This document shows, piece after piece, positions 43,773 to 52,900 of a stretch of DNA of 64,000 nucleotides; positions within the stretch are counted from its first letter, which is position 1, and every line of letters begins with the position of its first letter. Made by a program: the position numbers and the translations under genes. Source of the DNA: Bacteroidales bacterium (GTDB taxonomy: Bacteria; Bacteroidota; Bacteroidia; Bacteroidales; UBA932); assembly GCA_017546585.1 (NCBI GenBank), contig JAFYWC010000006.1:1-64000 (forward strand), written 5' to 3'. Below the pieces are notes generated by a model. The model did not search any database, was not told the DNA's origin, and saw only the letters and a program-made list of their open reading frames with translations.

Positions 43773-44921
43773 TTACATAAAAAGCATTGCAGCATAACCT
43801 GCGGCCAATGCGACCAGCAGATTGAGGAGCTTCGCGTATGCGAAGCTCTTCTTGCTTTCTGCAAGGAGAGGAATGGATGCGTGTCCGTCCTGTGATATAC
43901 AGCTGGCAAGAAGTACAGGGAAAGGAACTACTCCGGCTGCAAAAAGAGTCACGAAAACAAGATGCGGACCCGATTCCGGGATAATGCCGACAAGGGCTGC
44001 TATAAGGATCATAAGCGCAGTATTGTCGCTGATCCAATGGTTTATGTCGATGTACTGCAGACCGATGCCGATGACGAGCAAGACGCCGAATGTCCAGGCA
44101 AAGATAGTAGGAAGGTGCTTCTTGACGATGTGGTTCCACATATGGTCTTCCACGAAATGATCTGATGCGAATACAAGTACTATAAGCACGATTACGCTGA
44201 GTGCTGCGAACAGCACGTTCATCCAGTCTTCGCTGAGGAGGTCAATGTGGAGCGACGGCTCTGTGTGCCCAGTGTGTGCGTGCGCTTCGTGCTCGCAATG
44301 GCAATGCTCGCACTCTCCGCTGTGCGCAGAATGATCGTGACCTAACTGTCCTGTAGCCAAGGCAGTGATGAAGACTGCAAGTCCCGCCAGAAGTACGATT
44401 CGTTTCCATCCGAAATGTCTTGCCGGCTTTCCTTCCGCTTTGTGGGTCTCTTCCTCGTGGATTTTATATCCGGCCTGGCACTCTGTAACCACTCCACATT
44501 CCTCGTGGCTGTGTTTGTGGCAATGCCTGTTGTGGATTCTGTCCTTGACGAAGTCTGTAGCTATTCCGACAACGACAGCTATGCAGAAAAGTATTGCGAA
44601 AAGAATCAGTGCCTGATCCGGTATCATAGCCAGCATTACAAAGGCTTCGTCGCCTGATGATGCTATCATCATCGCGACCAACGCTCCGAAACTGAACATC
44701 CTGTGGGTGTACAGGGAAACTGTCGCGAATCCTCCCATACATCCGGGAATGGAGCCGAGGACAGCGCCGAATATCACCTGGCCGACCTTGGTCTTTCTGA
44801 GTCCGTTGAACAGCTTTCCCTTGGATTCTATGTTCAACGATTCGATCATCATCATCATCACGATCACAAGACCGGTGATGAGCACAGCATTCCTTAATAT
44901 ATCTATGAGAAGATGAAGCAT
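43773..44921 (-). CDS. Putative ArsP_2-type heavy-metal permease with His-rich loop
   Basis: Inner-membrane protein of 382 residues with about ten membrane helices, matching the 10-TM putative heavy-metal exporter family (ArsP_2, also annotated as putative manganese transporter): GAVLGSIPGCMGGFATVSLY (about 52-71), SSGDEAFVMLAMIP and, in the second half, GIIPESGPHLVFVTLFAAG and SCISQDGHASIPLLAESKKSF. Between the halves lie two His/Cys/Glu-rich stretches (HCHKHSHEECG; HDHSAHSGECEHCHCEHEAHAH) that look like metal-binding loops. The two halves repeat each other in an inverted-symmetry fashion. It starts 18 nt after the DUF1573 gene. Metal specificity is not readable. Confidence 0.78.
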   Translation of the reverse strand: MLHLLIDILRNAVLITGLVIVMMMMIESLNIESKGKLFNGLRKTKVGQVIFGAVLGSIPGCMGGFATVSLYTHRMFSFGALVAMMIASSGDEAFVMLAMIPDQALILFAILFCIAVVVGIATDFVKDRIHNRHCHKHSHEECGVVTECQAGYKIHEEETHKAEGKPARHFGWKRIVLLAGLAVFITALATGQLGHDHSAHSGECEHCHCEHEAHAHTGHTEPSLHIDLLSEDWMNVLFAALSVIVLIVLVFASDHFVEDHMWNHIVKKHLPTIFAWTFGVLLVIGIGLQYIDINHWISDNTALMILIAALVGIIPESGPHLVFVTLFAAGVVPFPVLLASCISQDGHASIPLLAESKKSFAYAKLLNLLVALAAGYAAMLFM

Positions 44922-44939
44922 AGGGCTCGTTTTATATGG

Positions 44940-46040
44940 CTATTCGATCCAACCGGCAACGAAGAGGTTGATGACCGGACGGAGAGGGGAGTTAGTGGTA
45001 AGATTTATGATTGTAAGCATCTCACCCTTAGGCATATCCTTGGTGTTTACGTGCACTCTGAATGTTACCTTTTCATCTGGGTCTGCTCCAGGGATGTCGC
45101 TGTGTGACCAGCATTTTGCGTCAGCGTCGACCTTATATACGGTGAATGGCTTCTTTCCTTCGTTGGTGAATGTGAATTCCGCGTGGATCACATCACCCTG
45201 CTTCACCTTGCCGGCGTTGAATGTGCTCTCCTTGAACATAGGCCTAGGGCCTGACATTTTCTCCTTGTCGCTGACGTGGCTGAAGTTCTCCTTGGTGAAT
45301 GCCCAGAAGCCGATTCTGCTGTCACCCTCACTGTTCTTATATGCTTTTCCATTCATCTGAGGGGTCGCCCAATAACGGTTCTTTCCCCAGAGGTCACGTG
45401 AAGCGTCTACTGTGAAGGTCATCTCTGCAGTACTTCTTGCAGGAATCGGGTTAGGGGATACGTATACGCTGAGATTCTCAGACACGTCTCCGAAAGTTAC
45501 TGTGAGAGGCTTGTCTGAAAGGTTCGCCACCATTACCGCATCGCTCTTCTGTCTGTCCTGTTCGAGGTTTCCGCATTTGATCATTGACTCGCGCACTCCG
45601 AGCGGACCGTATGCTATGGGATAAAGTTCCTCAAGCGGCTTCTGTTCCTGCATAGATCTTCCTCTTACCTTCAGAAGTACAGGCTTCTTTGCATCTGATA
45701 CATATACTGTAAGGGTCTTGTCGAAAGGATACGGACCCTCGTCATTTGAATATGTCACAGAGATCTTTCCTGTCTTTCCTGGTCTGATAGGCTCCTTTGT
45801 CCACTCTACGTTTGTACATCCGCAAGTGGATACTACATTATATATGACTGCAGGTGTCTGTGACTCGTTGGTCACATTAAAGGTGCACGAGACCGGACCG
45901 CTGTCCAGCAGGATGTCGCCGAAATTGTATACGGTCTTGTCCACGACCAGACCGTCGGATATCTTTTCCTGAGCAACAGCCGACAAGGACGCTGTCAAAA
46001 GTAAGCAGACAGCCAGTATGCAATATTTGAGAGACTTCAT
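44940..46040 (-). CDS. DUF1573 secreted protein (two copies)
   Basis: Secreted protein of 366 residues with a cleavable signal peptide (ending AVAQ). Two DUF1573 (ASH-like immunoglobulin) domains: the first about 35-125 with YNFGDILLDSGPVSCTF, VVSTCGCTNVEW and RPGKTGKISVTYSN; the second about 270-360 with FNAGKVKQGDVIHAEF and a degenerate CGC motif. A less conserved beta domain lies between them. DUF1573 proteins are abundant in this phylum, usually envelope-located with unknown function. It precedes the His-rich permease, and the two form one unit. Confidence 0.82.
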   Translation of the reverse strand: MKSLKYCILAVCLLLTASLSAVAQEKISDGLVVDKTVYNFGDILLDSGPVSCTFNVTNESQTPAVIYNVVSTCGCTNVEWTKEPIRPGKTGKISVTYSNDEGPYPFDKTLTVYVSDAKKPVLLKVRGRSMQEQKPLEELYPIAYGPLGVRESMIKCGNLEQDRQKSDAVMVANLSDKPLTVTFGDVSENLSVYVSPNPIPARSTAEMTFTVDASRDLWGKNRYWATPQMNGKAYKNSEGDSRIGFWAFTKENFSHVSDKEKMSGPRPMFKESTFNAGKVKQGDVIHAEFTFTNEGKKPFTVYKVDADAKCWSHSDIPGADPDEKVTFRVHVNTKDMPKGEMLTIINLTTNSPLRPVINLFVAGWIE

Positions 46041-46061
46041 ATTTCGAGTAAATTATCAAGA

Positions 46062-46069
46062 CAAAGATA
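46062..46069 (-). promoter_or_regulatory. -7 promoter box (TATCTTTG) for the DUF1573-permease unit
   Basis: Minus strand TATCTTTG, 22 nt before the ATG. Confidence 0.58.
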
Positions 46070-46082
46070 ACACAAAACGCTC

Positions 46083-46112
46083 TTTGAATATCAAAATTAA
46101 TGACTAAATTTG
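46083..46112 (+). promoter_or_regulatory. Promoter of the ferredoxin gene
   Basis: TTTG at 46083-46086 and TAAATTTG at 46105-46112, 18 nt apart. It lies downstream of the longer in-frame start at 46100, so the ferredoxin must begin at 46175, with a leader of about 55 nt. Confidence 0.66.
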
Positions 46113-46174
46113 CAGAACTGATGTCTCTGCACATCTATTGCAAAGACTATACTAACAATTTAAATAATTTAGAA

Positions 46175-46345
46175 ATGGCTTACAGAATTACAGAAGACTG
46201 CGCAGCTTGTGGATCTTGCCTGCCAGAGTGCCCAGTAGGCGCTATCTCAGAGGGTGACATCTATAAGATCGATCCTAACGTTTGCATTGACTGCGGTACT
46301 TGCGCTGATGCTTGCCCAATGGGTGCAATCGTAGCTGGTGAGTAA
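46175..46345 (+). CDS. 2[4Fe-4S] ferredoxin
   Basis: Small cytoplasmic electron carrier of 56 residues with two complete clostridial-type cluster motifs, CAACGSCLPECP and CIDCGTCADACP, the normal length and content for the family (MAYRITEDCAACG start). It carries low-potential electrons, most likely between the pyruvate:ferredoxin oxidoreductase encoded 4 kb downstream and hydrogenase or Rnf-type acceptors not seen here. The start is chosen from the promoter position and family length; a 25-residue N-terminal extension in the open frame has no ferredoxin character. Monocistronic, with its own promoter and terminator. Confidence 0.95.
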   Translation: MAYRITEDCAACGSCLPECPVGAISEGDIYKIDPNVCIDCGTCADACPMGAIVAGE

Positions 46346-46360
46346 TCACTGCTTACAAAT

Positions 46361-46396
46361 AAAAAACGCTGTCCAGTTTCCTGGGCAGCGTTTTTT
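46361..46396 (+). terminator. Bidirectional terminator after ferredoxin and M16 peptidase
   Basis: A 16-bp stem with one G-U pair (46361-46376 with 46381-46396) flanked by A6 and T6 runs, so it can stop transcription from both sides. Confidence 0.92.
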
Positions 46397-46416
46397 GTAT
46401 TTATGCACAGATGTGC

Positions 46417-49212
46417 TTACTCCTGAGGAGCAAGCACGATCTGAGTAAAGTTGTTCTGAGCGAGAACTGCCTGGAGAAGAGCCTTCACATCCTCAGCCGA
46501 TACGCTGTTGAGTGCTGCCTCGTACTCCTGGTCGTAGTCGATGTTGAAGTCACGGTTGAGCTCAAGAGCGCTGCTCCAGTAAGAGTTGTTGATTCTTGAC
46601 TCAGGAACGTTCTTCTTGAGGTTCTCGAGAGCCATAGAAAGCTGCTCTGCTGTAGGACCGTTCTCTGCAAACTCCTTGAGGTACTTTGCAGTAAGTCCGC
46701 CGAGCTTCTCTGCCTGCTCTGGGTTAGTGTCGAACTGAACCATAAATGTAACTCTTGAGTAAGGCTCTCTAGCTGCGCTGAGGCTTGTGCCTACGCCGTA
46801 TGTACCGCCTTCCTTCTCACGGATGGTCTGTGTGTAGATCATATCGAGTACATAGTTGGCAACCTTGAGGGTAACCATATCCTTGGTAGATACCGGCATA
46901 TATGCGCTCCATACCTGGAAGATGGTCTTCTTAGGAGTCTGCATCTCCACATTGAGAACGTTCTCTGAAACGCCTTTCACGATCTGGATGAGATTCTCCT
47001 TCTTCACCTCTGTAGCCTTCTTGCCCTTAGGGAGTGAACCGAAGTACTTCTCCACGAGTGGCTTGAGAGTCTCGAGGTCAACGTTACCTACGATAGTGAG
47101 GTTAGCTCCGTTTGCACCCTTGAAGAGGTCACGGTATACTCTCTCGATTGTAGCGAGGCTTGCGTTCTCGAGAACCTCATCGTTGATGGTCACAACTCTT
47201 TCGTTGCCGCCGTAAAGTTTGTCGTTGAGGAACTGCTGGAACTTGAAGTCTGGAGTGTTGATGAGGTTAGGGAGGACAGCCTTGATCTGCTCGATGCCTG
47301 TCTCGTACTCCTCAGCGTCGAAACGTGGATCTACGATGTTGAGGTATGCGAGCTGGAATGCAGTCTCGAGATCCTTAGGTGAGCTGTGTCCGCTTACTCC
47401 GTGTGCAGCGTTGCTGATGTATGGAGAAACGCCTACCTGCTTTCCTGCGAGAAGCTTTGAAAGGGTAGTCTTAGGGAACTTCGAAAGACCTGAGTTCTGA
47501 CGGTATACTGCCCAGATGTTCTCCTCGAATGACGGCATATCCTCAGTAGCGATGAGAGTCTTTCCACCCTTCCACTCGATGTCGAATGTAACCTGATCCT
47601 TCTTGTACTGTGTAGGGAGGACAGTCACCTTCACGCCGTTCTTGAGAGTCCATACAGTTGAGCCGTAGATGCCCTCTGCAGTCTTCTTGACCTTTGAACC
47701 CTTGAGGTTTGCGCTGATGAGAGGCTCGTTTACAGTCTCCTCTACATTAGCCTCGATCTCAACCTCCTTTACAGCAGCGATGATTCCGAGGAACATCTCC
47801 TCTGTAGGGTTTGCAAGACCTTCCTTCTCCGGACCGTTGTAGATAACCACCATATTCTCGTCAGTGATGAGAGAAGCTGCGAGCTGGCTGAGGATAGCTG
47901 AGTTGAGCTGGTCGCAGATCATCTGAGCAACCTGAAGCTCTGTCTCAGGCTCCATATATGACTCATTGTGGTAGAATGCGTTGAGGAGAGGTCTTACGAA
48001 GTCTGCGTTCTTACGTGTAGAAGCAGCCTCTACAGCCTGCTCGTAGTGGCTGAGGATCTTAGCCTTTGCACGCTCTACCTCACCTTCTGTGAAGCCGAAT
48101 CTCTTCATCTTCTCTACCTCGAACATATACGCTGCGAATGCATTGGCTGCATCGCCCTCCTTGAACTCCACGCTACCGAACGCAGCCTCGCAAGTTGTGC
48201 AGAGGCTTCCGATACCGAGGCTTGCTCCGAGGTAAGGTGCGCCTGGCTTTGCAGTGATGTCATTGAATCTCTCAGACATAATGTAACGTACATATACCTT
48301 TGCGAGATCCATCATATATGCTTCGACAGTGTTGTTGAACTCCTTAGGGATAGGCTGGTTCTTCCAGAGGACCTCGATGCTTGATGAAGTGCTCTCAGGG
48401 TCTGTGATGATACCTACGATAGGCTCCACATTCTGTGGGAGCTGATAGTAGATCTTGTCCTTTGGATTCACTGCTGCAGGAATGTCAGCGTAGATAGACT
48501 TGATCTTAGCCTCGATCTGGTCTACGTCTACGTCGCCGACAACGATGATTGCCTGAAGATCAGGTCTGCACCAGGTCTCGTAGAAGCTTGTGAGGCTCTC
48601 GTATGCGAAAGTCTTGAGCTGCTCCTCGCCGCCGATGAGCGTTCTTCTTGCATAAGGAGTGTCACCGTAGTAGTAAGGGAGAGTCTTCTCGAACATTCTC
48701 CAGCTTGCATCGCTTCTTGTTCTCTTCTCCTCGAGGATGACAGATCTTTCTGCGTCGATCTCCTCAGGGTCGCAAGTCACGAAATGTGCATAGTCGTGAA
48801 GAACGAGGAGACAAGAGTCGATGATTGTCTCACGTACGATTGGAATGTTGTTGAGCATATACTGAGTCTGCTCGAATCCTGTAGAAGCGTTGATGTTTCT
48901 ACCGAACTCTGCTCCGATGCTCTGAAGCCAGTTGAGAAGTGACTTTCCAGGGAAGTTCTTTGTGCCGTTGAAGCACATATGCTCAAGGAAGTGAGCGAGA
49001 CCGTCCTGGTCGTCTGCCTCCTGGAACGCTCCGACGTCAGTAGCGAGGTAGAACTCTGCTCTCTGAGCCGGCTGGTCGTTGTGGCGGATGTAGTAAGTCA
49101 TACCGTTCTCCAACTTTCCTACCTTTACTGCAGGATCGTTAGGAAGCGGAGTCTGACCGAAAGCAACCGCAGCGGCGAAAATGGCCGCGATGAAAATAAA
49201 TAAACGTTTCAT
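46417..49212 (-). CDS. M16-family zinc metallopeptidase (pitrilysin/processing-peptidase type), exported
   Basis: Secreted or periplasmic peptidase of 931 residues with a signal peptide (MKRLFIFIAAIFAAAVAFGQ). The N-terminal M16 domain has the inverted zinc motif HFLEH (in LAHFLEHMCFNGT, near residue 76) and the third ligand Glu in the EEIDAERSVILEEKR stretch, so the first domain should be active. Inactive M16C domains follow, with the second pseudo-catalytic domain starting near 530. Two-domain length is typical for the Bacteroidota M16 group (about 930-950). The open frame reaches 49314 but its first 34 residues overlap the divergent promoters; the ATG at 49212 begins the signal peptide. 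Substrate unknown; peptide uptake is likely. Confidence 0.9.
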   Translation of the reverse strand: MKRLFIFIAAIFAAAVAFGQTPLPNDPAVKVGKLENGMTYYIRHNDQPAQRAEFYLATDVGAFQEADDQDGLAHFLEHMCFNGTKNFPGKSLLNWLQSIGAEFGRNINASTGFEQTQYMLNNIPIVRETIIDSCLLVLHDYAHFVTCDPEEIDAERSVILEEKRTRSDASWRMFEKTLPYYYGDTPYARRTLIGGEEQLKTFAYESLTSFYETWCRPDLQAIIVVGDVDVDQIEAKIKSIYADIPAAVNPKDKIYYQLPQNVEPIVGIITDPESTSSSIEVLWKNQPIPKEFNNTVEAYMMDLAKVYVRYIMSERFNDITAKPGAPYLGASLGIGSLCTTCEAAFGSVEFKEGDAANAFAAYMFEVEKMKRFGFTEGEVERAKAKILSHYEQAVEAASTRKNADFVRPLLNAFYHNESYMEPETELQVAQMICDQLNSAILSQLAASLITDENMVVIYNGPEKEGLANPTEEMFLGIIAAVKEVEIEANVEETVNEPLISANLKGSKVKKTAEGIYGSTVWTLKNGVKVTVLPTQYKKDQVTFDIEWKGGKTLIATEDMPSFEENIWAVYRQNSGLSKFPKTTLSKLLAGKQVGVSPYISNAAHGVSGHSSPKDLETAFQLAYLNIVDPRFDAEEYETGIEQIKAVLPNLINTPDFKFQQFLNDKLYGGNERVVTINDEVLENASLATIERVYRDLFKGANGANLTIVGNVDLETLKPLVEKYFGSLPKGKKATEVKKENLIQIVKGVSENVLNVEMQTPKKTIFQVWSAYMPVSTKDMVTLKVANYVLDMIYTQTIREKEGGTYGVGTSLSAAREPYSRVTFMVQFDTNPEQAEKLGGLTAKYLKEFAENGPTAEQLSMALENLKKNVPESRINNSYWSSALELNRDFNIDYDQEYEAALNSVSAEDVKALLQAVLAQNNFTQIVLAPQE

Positions 49213-49274
49213 AGTATGTAATTGGTTTTGTTGATCTTGGGTCTTAATTAGACACAGATGTCCAATGTAATCTA

Positions 49275-49282
49275 CAAATGTA
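49275..49282 (-). promoter_or_regulatory. -7 promoter box (TACATTTG) for the M16 peptidase
   Basis: Minus strand TACATTTG. It lies 13 nt from the oppositely oriented -7 box of the LysR-type gene, so the two promoters overlap. Confidence 0.52.
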
Positions 49283-49295
49283 ATGAAAATATCTC

Positions 49296-49303
49296 TATAT
49301 TTG
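49296..49303 (+). promoter_or_regulatory. -7 promoter box (TATATTTG) for the short LysR-type regulator
   Basis: TATATTTG, 18 nt before the ATG at 49322; it excludes the longer open frame beginning at 49283. Confidence 0.58.
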
Positions 49304-49321
49304 CATAAATACATCGTTTAT

Positions 49322-49912
49322 ATGCTCGAAGATTTCAGACTTGAAGTGTTTATCGCTGTGGTGAATGAGCGCAGTTTTACAAAAGCTGCAGCCGCCCTCG
49401 GCATATCACAGCCGGCAGTAAGCCAGAACATCGCAGAACTGGAGAAGACCGTTGGCAGAAAACTCTTTGAGCGCCTGAGAGGAGAGGTCGTCCCTACGGC
49501 AGACGCTGAAGTGCTGATGATCTATGTGAAGAAACTTATGGAGACCTGTGCCTCTGTCGGCGATATGTTCTCAAAGGTAAGCCCGTCCGTGGTGAAGATT
49601 GCCGCTTCCGAAGAAATCTACGCATACCTTGTGGGCCCAGCCCTGGACGCATTCTCAAAGGTTCATCCTAATGTCAGGTTCGAGCGTTCCATCTTCGGTG
49701 ATGCAGATCTGACAATCGCACTCGTCCCATCCAAGTCTTCAACTGACGAGGTGATTTCCCGTATCCGAATGTCCGTCTTCGTTCCTCAGCAGGCTGATGC
49801 ACAGTCATCATCCCGTGAAAAGACTTCATACTTCGATGTGGTATTCCGTCCGTCCCAGGCTTTCGCTGTCACGCGCCTCTGCCGCCTCATTCGCCAATTC
49901 CTTGTAAAATAA
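49322..49912 (+). CDS. Short LysR-family transcriptional regulator
   Basis: DNA-binding protein of 196 residues. Residues 1-62 are a clear LysR winged helix (LEVFIAVVNERSFTKAAAALGISQPAVSQNIAELEKTVGRKLFER). The effector-binding part is only about 110 residues instead of about 200: it keeps the first strand/helix unit (VKIAASEEIYAYLVGPALDAFSKVHPNVRFE) and a final helix typical of the family end (AFAVTRLCRLIRQFLVK), with the second lobe missing. No further LysR-like codons follow the stop, so this is a compact form rather than a frameshift, although an old internal deletion is possible. It is divergent from the M16 gene and close to nifJ; either could be its target. Confidence 0.82.
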   Translation: MLEDFRLEVFIAVVNERSFTKAAAALGISQPAVSQNIAELEKTVGRKLFERLRGEVVPTADAEVLMIYVKKLMETCASVGDMFSKVSPSVVKIAASEEIYAYLVGPALDAFSKVHPNVRFERSIFGDADLTIALVPSKSSTDEVISRIRMSVFVPQQADAQSSSREKTSYFDVVFRPSQAFAVTRLCRLIRQFLVK

Positions 49913-49928
49913 TACGATCACCATAAAA

Positions 49929-49968
49929 CAATAAAGGAGGAAGACTTTGACGTCTCCCTCCTTTATTG
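49929..49968 (-). terminator. Terminator of nifJ
   Basis: Long hairpin with arm CAATAAAGGAGG and one mismatch further in; on the minus strand it is followed by T-rich sequence (TTTTATGG). It may also slow transcription from the LysR side. Confidence 0.7.
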
Positions 49969-49982
49969 AATCGGTATTTATG

Positions 49983-52900
49983 TTATTTTGCAAGTCTCTT
50001 GTAAGTCTCGAGACGTACCTTTGCGAACTCTTCAGTCTTCTGGAGGAGTTCCTCAGCGCAGTCCGGATACATCTTGTAGAGGGATGCGAAGCGTACCTCA
50101 CCCTTAAGGAAGTCCTGGAACTTGCTCCAGTCAGGCTCCTTGCTGTCGAGAGTGAACGGATTCTTGTCAGTTCCTTCGAGAGCTGGGTTGTATCTGTAGA
50201 GGTGCCAGTAACCACACTCGACAGCGAGCTTCTCCTCCTTCTGGCTAAGACCCATACCGGCCTTGAGACCGTGGTTGATACAAGGAGCGTAAGCGATGAT
50301 GAGTGATGGTCCGTCGTAAGCCTCAGCCTCCTTGATAGCGTTGAAGTACTGTGCTGGAGATGCGCCCATAGCAACCTGTGCCACATATACATATCCGTAG
50401 CTCATAGCCATCATACCGAGGTCCTTCTTGCGTACGCGCTTACCTGAAGCTGCGAACTTCGCGATAGCACCTGCTGGAGTAGCCTTAGATGACTGTCCGC
50501 CTGTGTTAGAGTAAACCTCTGTATCGAGAACGAGGATGTTTACATTCTCACCTGAAGCGAGTACGTGGTCGAGTCCGCCGTATCCGATGTCGTAAGATGC
50601 ACCGTCACCGCCGATGATCCACTGGCTGCGTGCAGGGATGAATGTCTTGTACTCTACGAGACCCTTGCATACGTTGCACTGGCAGTTTTCACAAAGAGGA
50701 ATGAGCTTGTCTGCAACCTCGCGTGTAACCTTTGCGTCGTTCTTGTTCTCGAGCCACTGAGTGAAGAGGCCCTTCATCTCGTCTGTACAGCAGCTGCATC
50801 CGAGACCCTGTTCCATAAGTTTTGCAACAGTCATACGTGCTCTGTCAGAACCGAGCTTCATACCGAGACCGAACTCGCAGAAGTCCTCGAAGAGAGAGTT
50901 TGCCCAAGCCGGACCGTGACCCTCAGAGTTCTTGCAATATGGAGCAGCAGGGAATGATGCACCGTAGATTGAAGAACATCCTGTCGCGTTGGCAACCATC
51001 ATATGGTCACCGAAGAGCTGAGTGATAGTCTTGATGTATGGAGTCTCACCGCAGCCTGCGCAAGCTCCCGAGTACTCGAAGAGCGGCTGTGCGAACTGAG
51101 CGTTCTTGATGTTTGCAGTCTTAGGCTGAACATTGTCCTTGTAGCCTACGTGAGCGTTGAGGTAATCGAAGTTTGCCTGTTCTGCCTCCTGTGTTCCGAG
51201 CGGCTTCATCACGAGAGCCTTCTCCTTTGATGGACATACGTCAGCACAGTTGCCGCAGCCTGTACAGTCGAGGACTGATACGCTGAGGCCGTACTTGTAC
51301 TCCTTGAACACTGCCTTGCCCTGAGTGAGCTTCACGCCCTCTGGAGCGTTTGCAGCCTCTTCATCTGTGAGGAGGAACGGACGGATCGCAGCGTGAGGAC
51401 AAACGAATGCACAAGTGTTGCACTGGATACACTTGTCAGCCTGCCACTCAGGAACGTTTACAGCGATACCGCGCTTCTCATATGCAGTTGTGCCTGCTGG
51501 GATTGTACCGTCAACCCACTCGTTGAATACGCTTACAGGGAGAGTGTCACCAGCCTGAGCGTTCACTACGTCAGCGATGTGCTTTACGAAGTCTGGAGCG
51601 AGACGGGCTGCGTTCGGATTCTCGAACTTTGCAGTGATGTCCTTCCAGTCAGCAGGAATCTCAACCTTTGTGTACTCGCCACCGCGGTCAACAGCTGCGT
51701 AGTTCATATTCACGATGTGCTCACCCTTCTTTCCGTAGCTCTTCACGATAGCCTTCTTCATATATTCTACCGCCTGCTCGTAAGGGATGATGCCTGTGAT
51801 CTTGAAGAATGCAGACTGGAGGATGGTATTTGTACGTCCGCCGAGTCCGATCTCAGCAGCGATCTTTGTCGCGTTGATGATATAAAGAGTAATGTTCTTC
51901 TTTCCGATGATAGCCTTCACGTGGTCAGGGATTCTCTTGAGAGTCTCTTCCTCATCCCAGAGGCTGTTGAGAAGGAATGTTCCGTTCTCCTTGATGCCCT
52001 TGAGCACGTCATACTTTGAAAGGTATGAAGGAACGTGGCACGCAACGAAGTCTGGAGTACCTACAAGGTAAGGAGCCTTGATAGGAGAGTCTCCGAAACG
52101 GAGGTGTGAGCAAGTATATCCGCCTGACTTCTTTGAGTCATAGTCGAAGTATGCCTGGCTGTATTTCTCAGTGTTGTCACCGATGATCTTGATGGTGTTC
52201 TTGTTCGCACCTACAGTACCGTCTGAACCGAGTCCGAAGAACTTGCACTCAGTTGTACCAGGCTTAACGATTGAGAACTCCTCCTTCTGAGGAAGTGACT
52301 TGAATGTTACGTCATCTACGATACCGATTGTAAAGCCGTCCTTAGGCTCTGCAAGCTCGAGGTTTTCGTAAACTGCAACGATCTGAGCTGGAGTTGTGTC
52401 CTTAGATGAGAGACCGTAGCGGCCGCCTACTACGAGCGGTGCATCCTCTACGCCCTGGAAGAGAGCCTTGATGTCGAGGAACAATGGCTCGCCGAGCGAT
52501 CCTGGCTCCTTGGTTCTGTCGAGAACCGCGATTCTTTTCACGCTCTTAGGAAGAGCCTTCATAAAGTACTTAGCTGAGAATGGTCTGTAGAGACGTACTA
52601 CGAGGACTCCGACCTTCTTGCCCTGAGCTGCGAGATAGTCGATTGTCTCCTTGATTGTCTCAGTCACAGAGCCCATAGCGATGATGATGTTCTCAGCCTC
52701 AGGATCTCCGTAGTAGTCGAAAGGACGGTACTCGCGGCCTGTAAGTTCGCTGATCTCGCCCATATAGCGTGCAACTACATCCGGAACTGCGTCGTAGTAC
52801 TGGTTGCAAGCCTCGCGTGCCTGGAAGTAAACGTCAGCATTCTGAGCTGTACCGCGTGTTACAGGAGCGTCTGGTGAAAGTGCCTTTGCACGGAATTTAG

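Noticed and set aside
43760..43830. Inverted repeat (GCATTG/CAATGC) near the convergent stops of the PCMD and permease genes
   Set aside because: The stem is short and lies in the permease coding region with no T-run; it is not a convincing terminator, so none is called there.
49322..49980. Frameshifted full-length LysR gene
   Set aside because: The frame ends with a normal family-type terminal helix and the following 70 nt hold only the nifJ terminator, with no leftover effector-domain codons in other frames.
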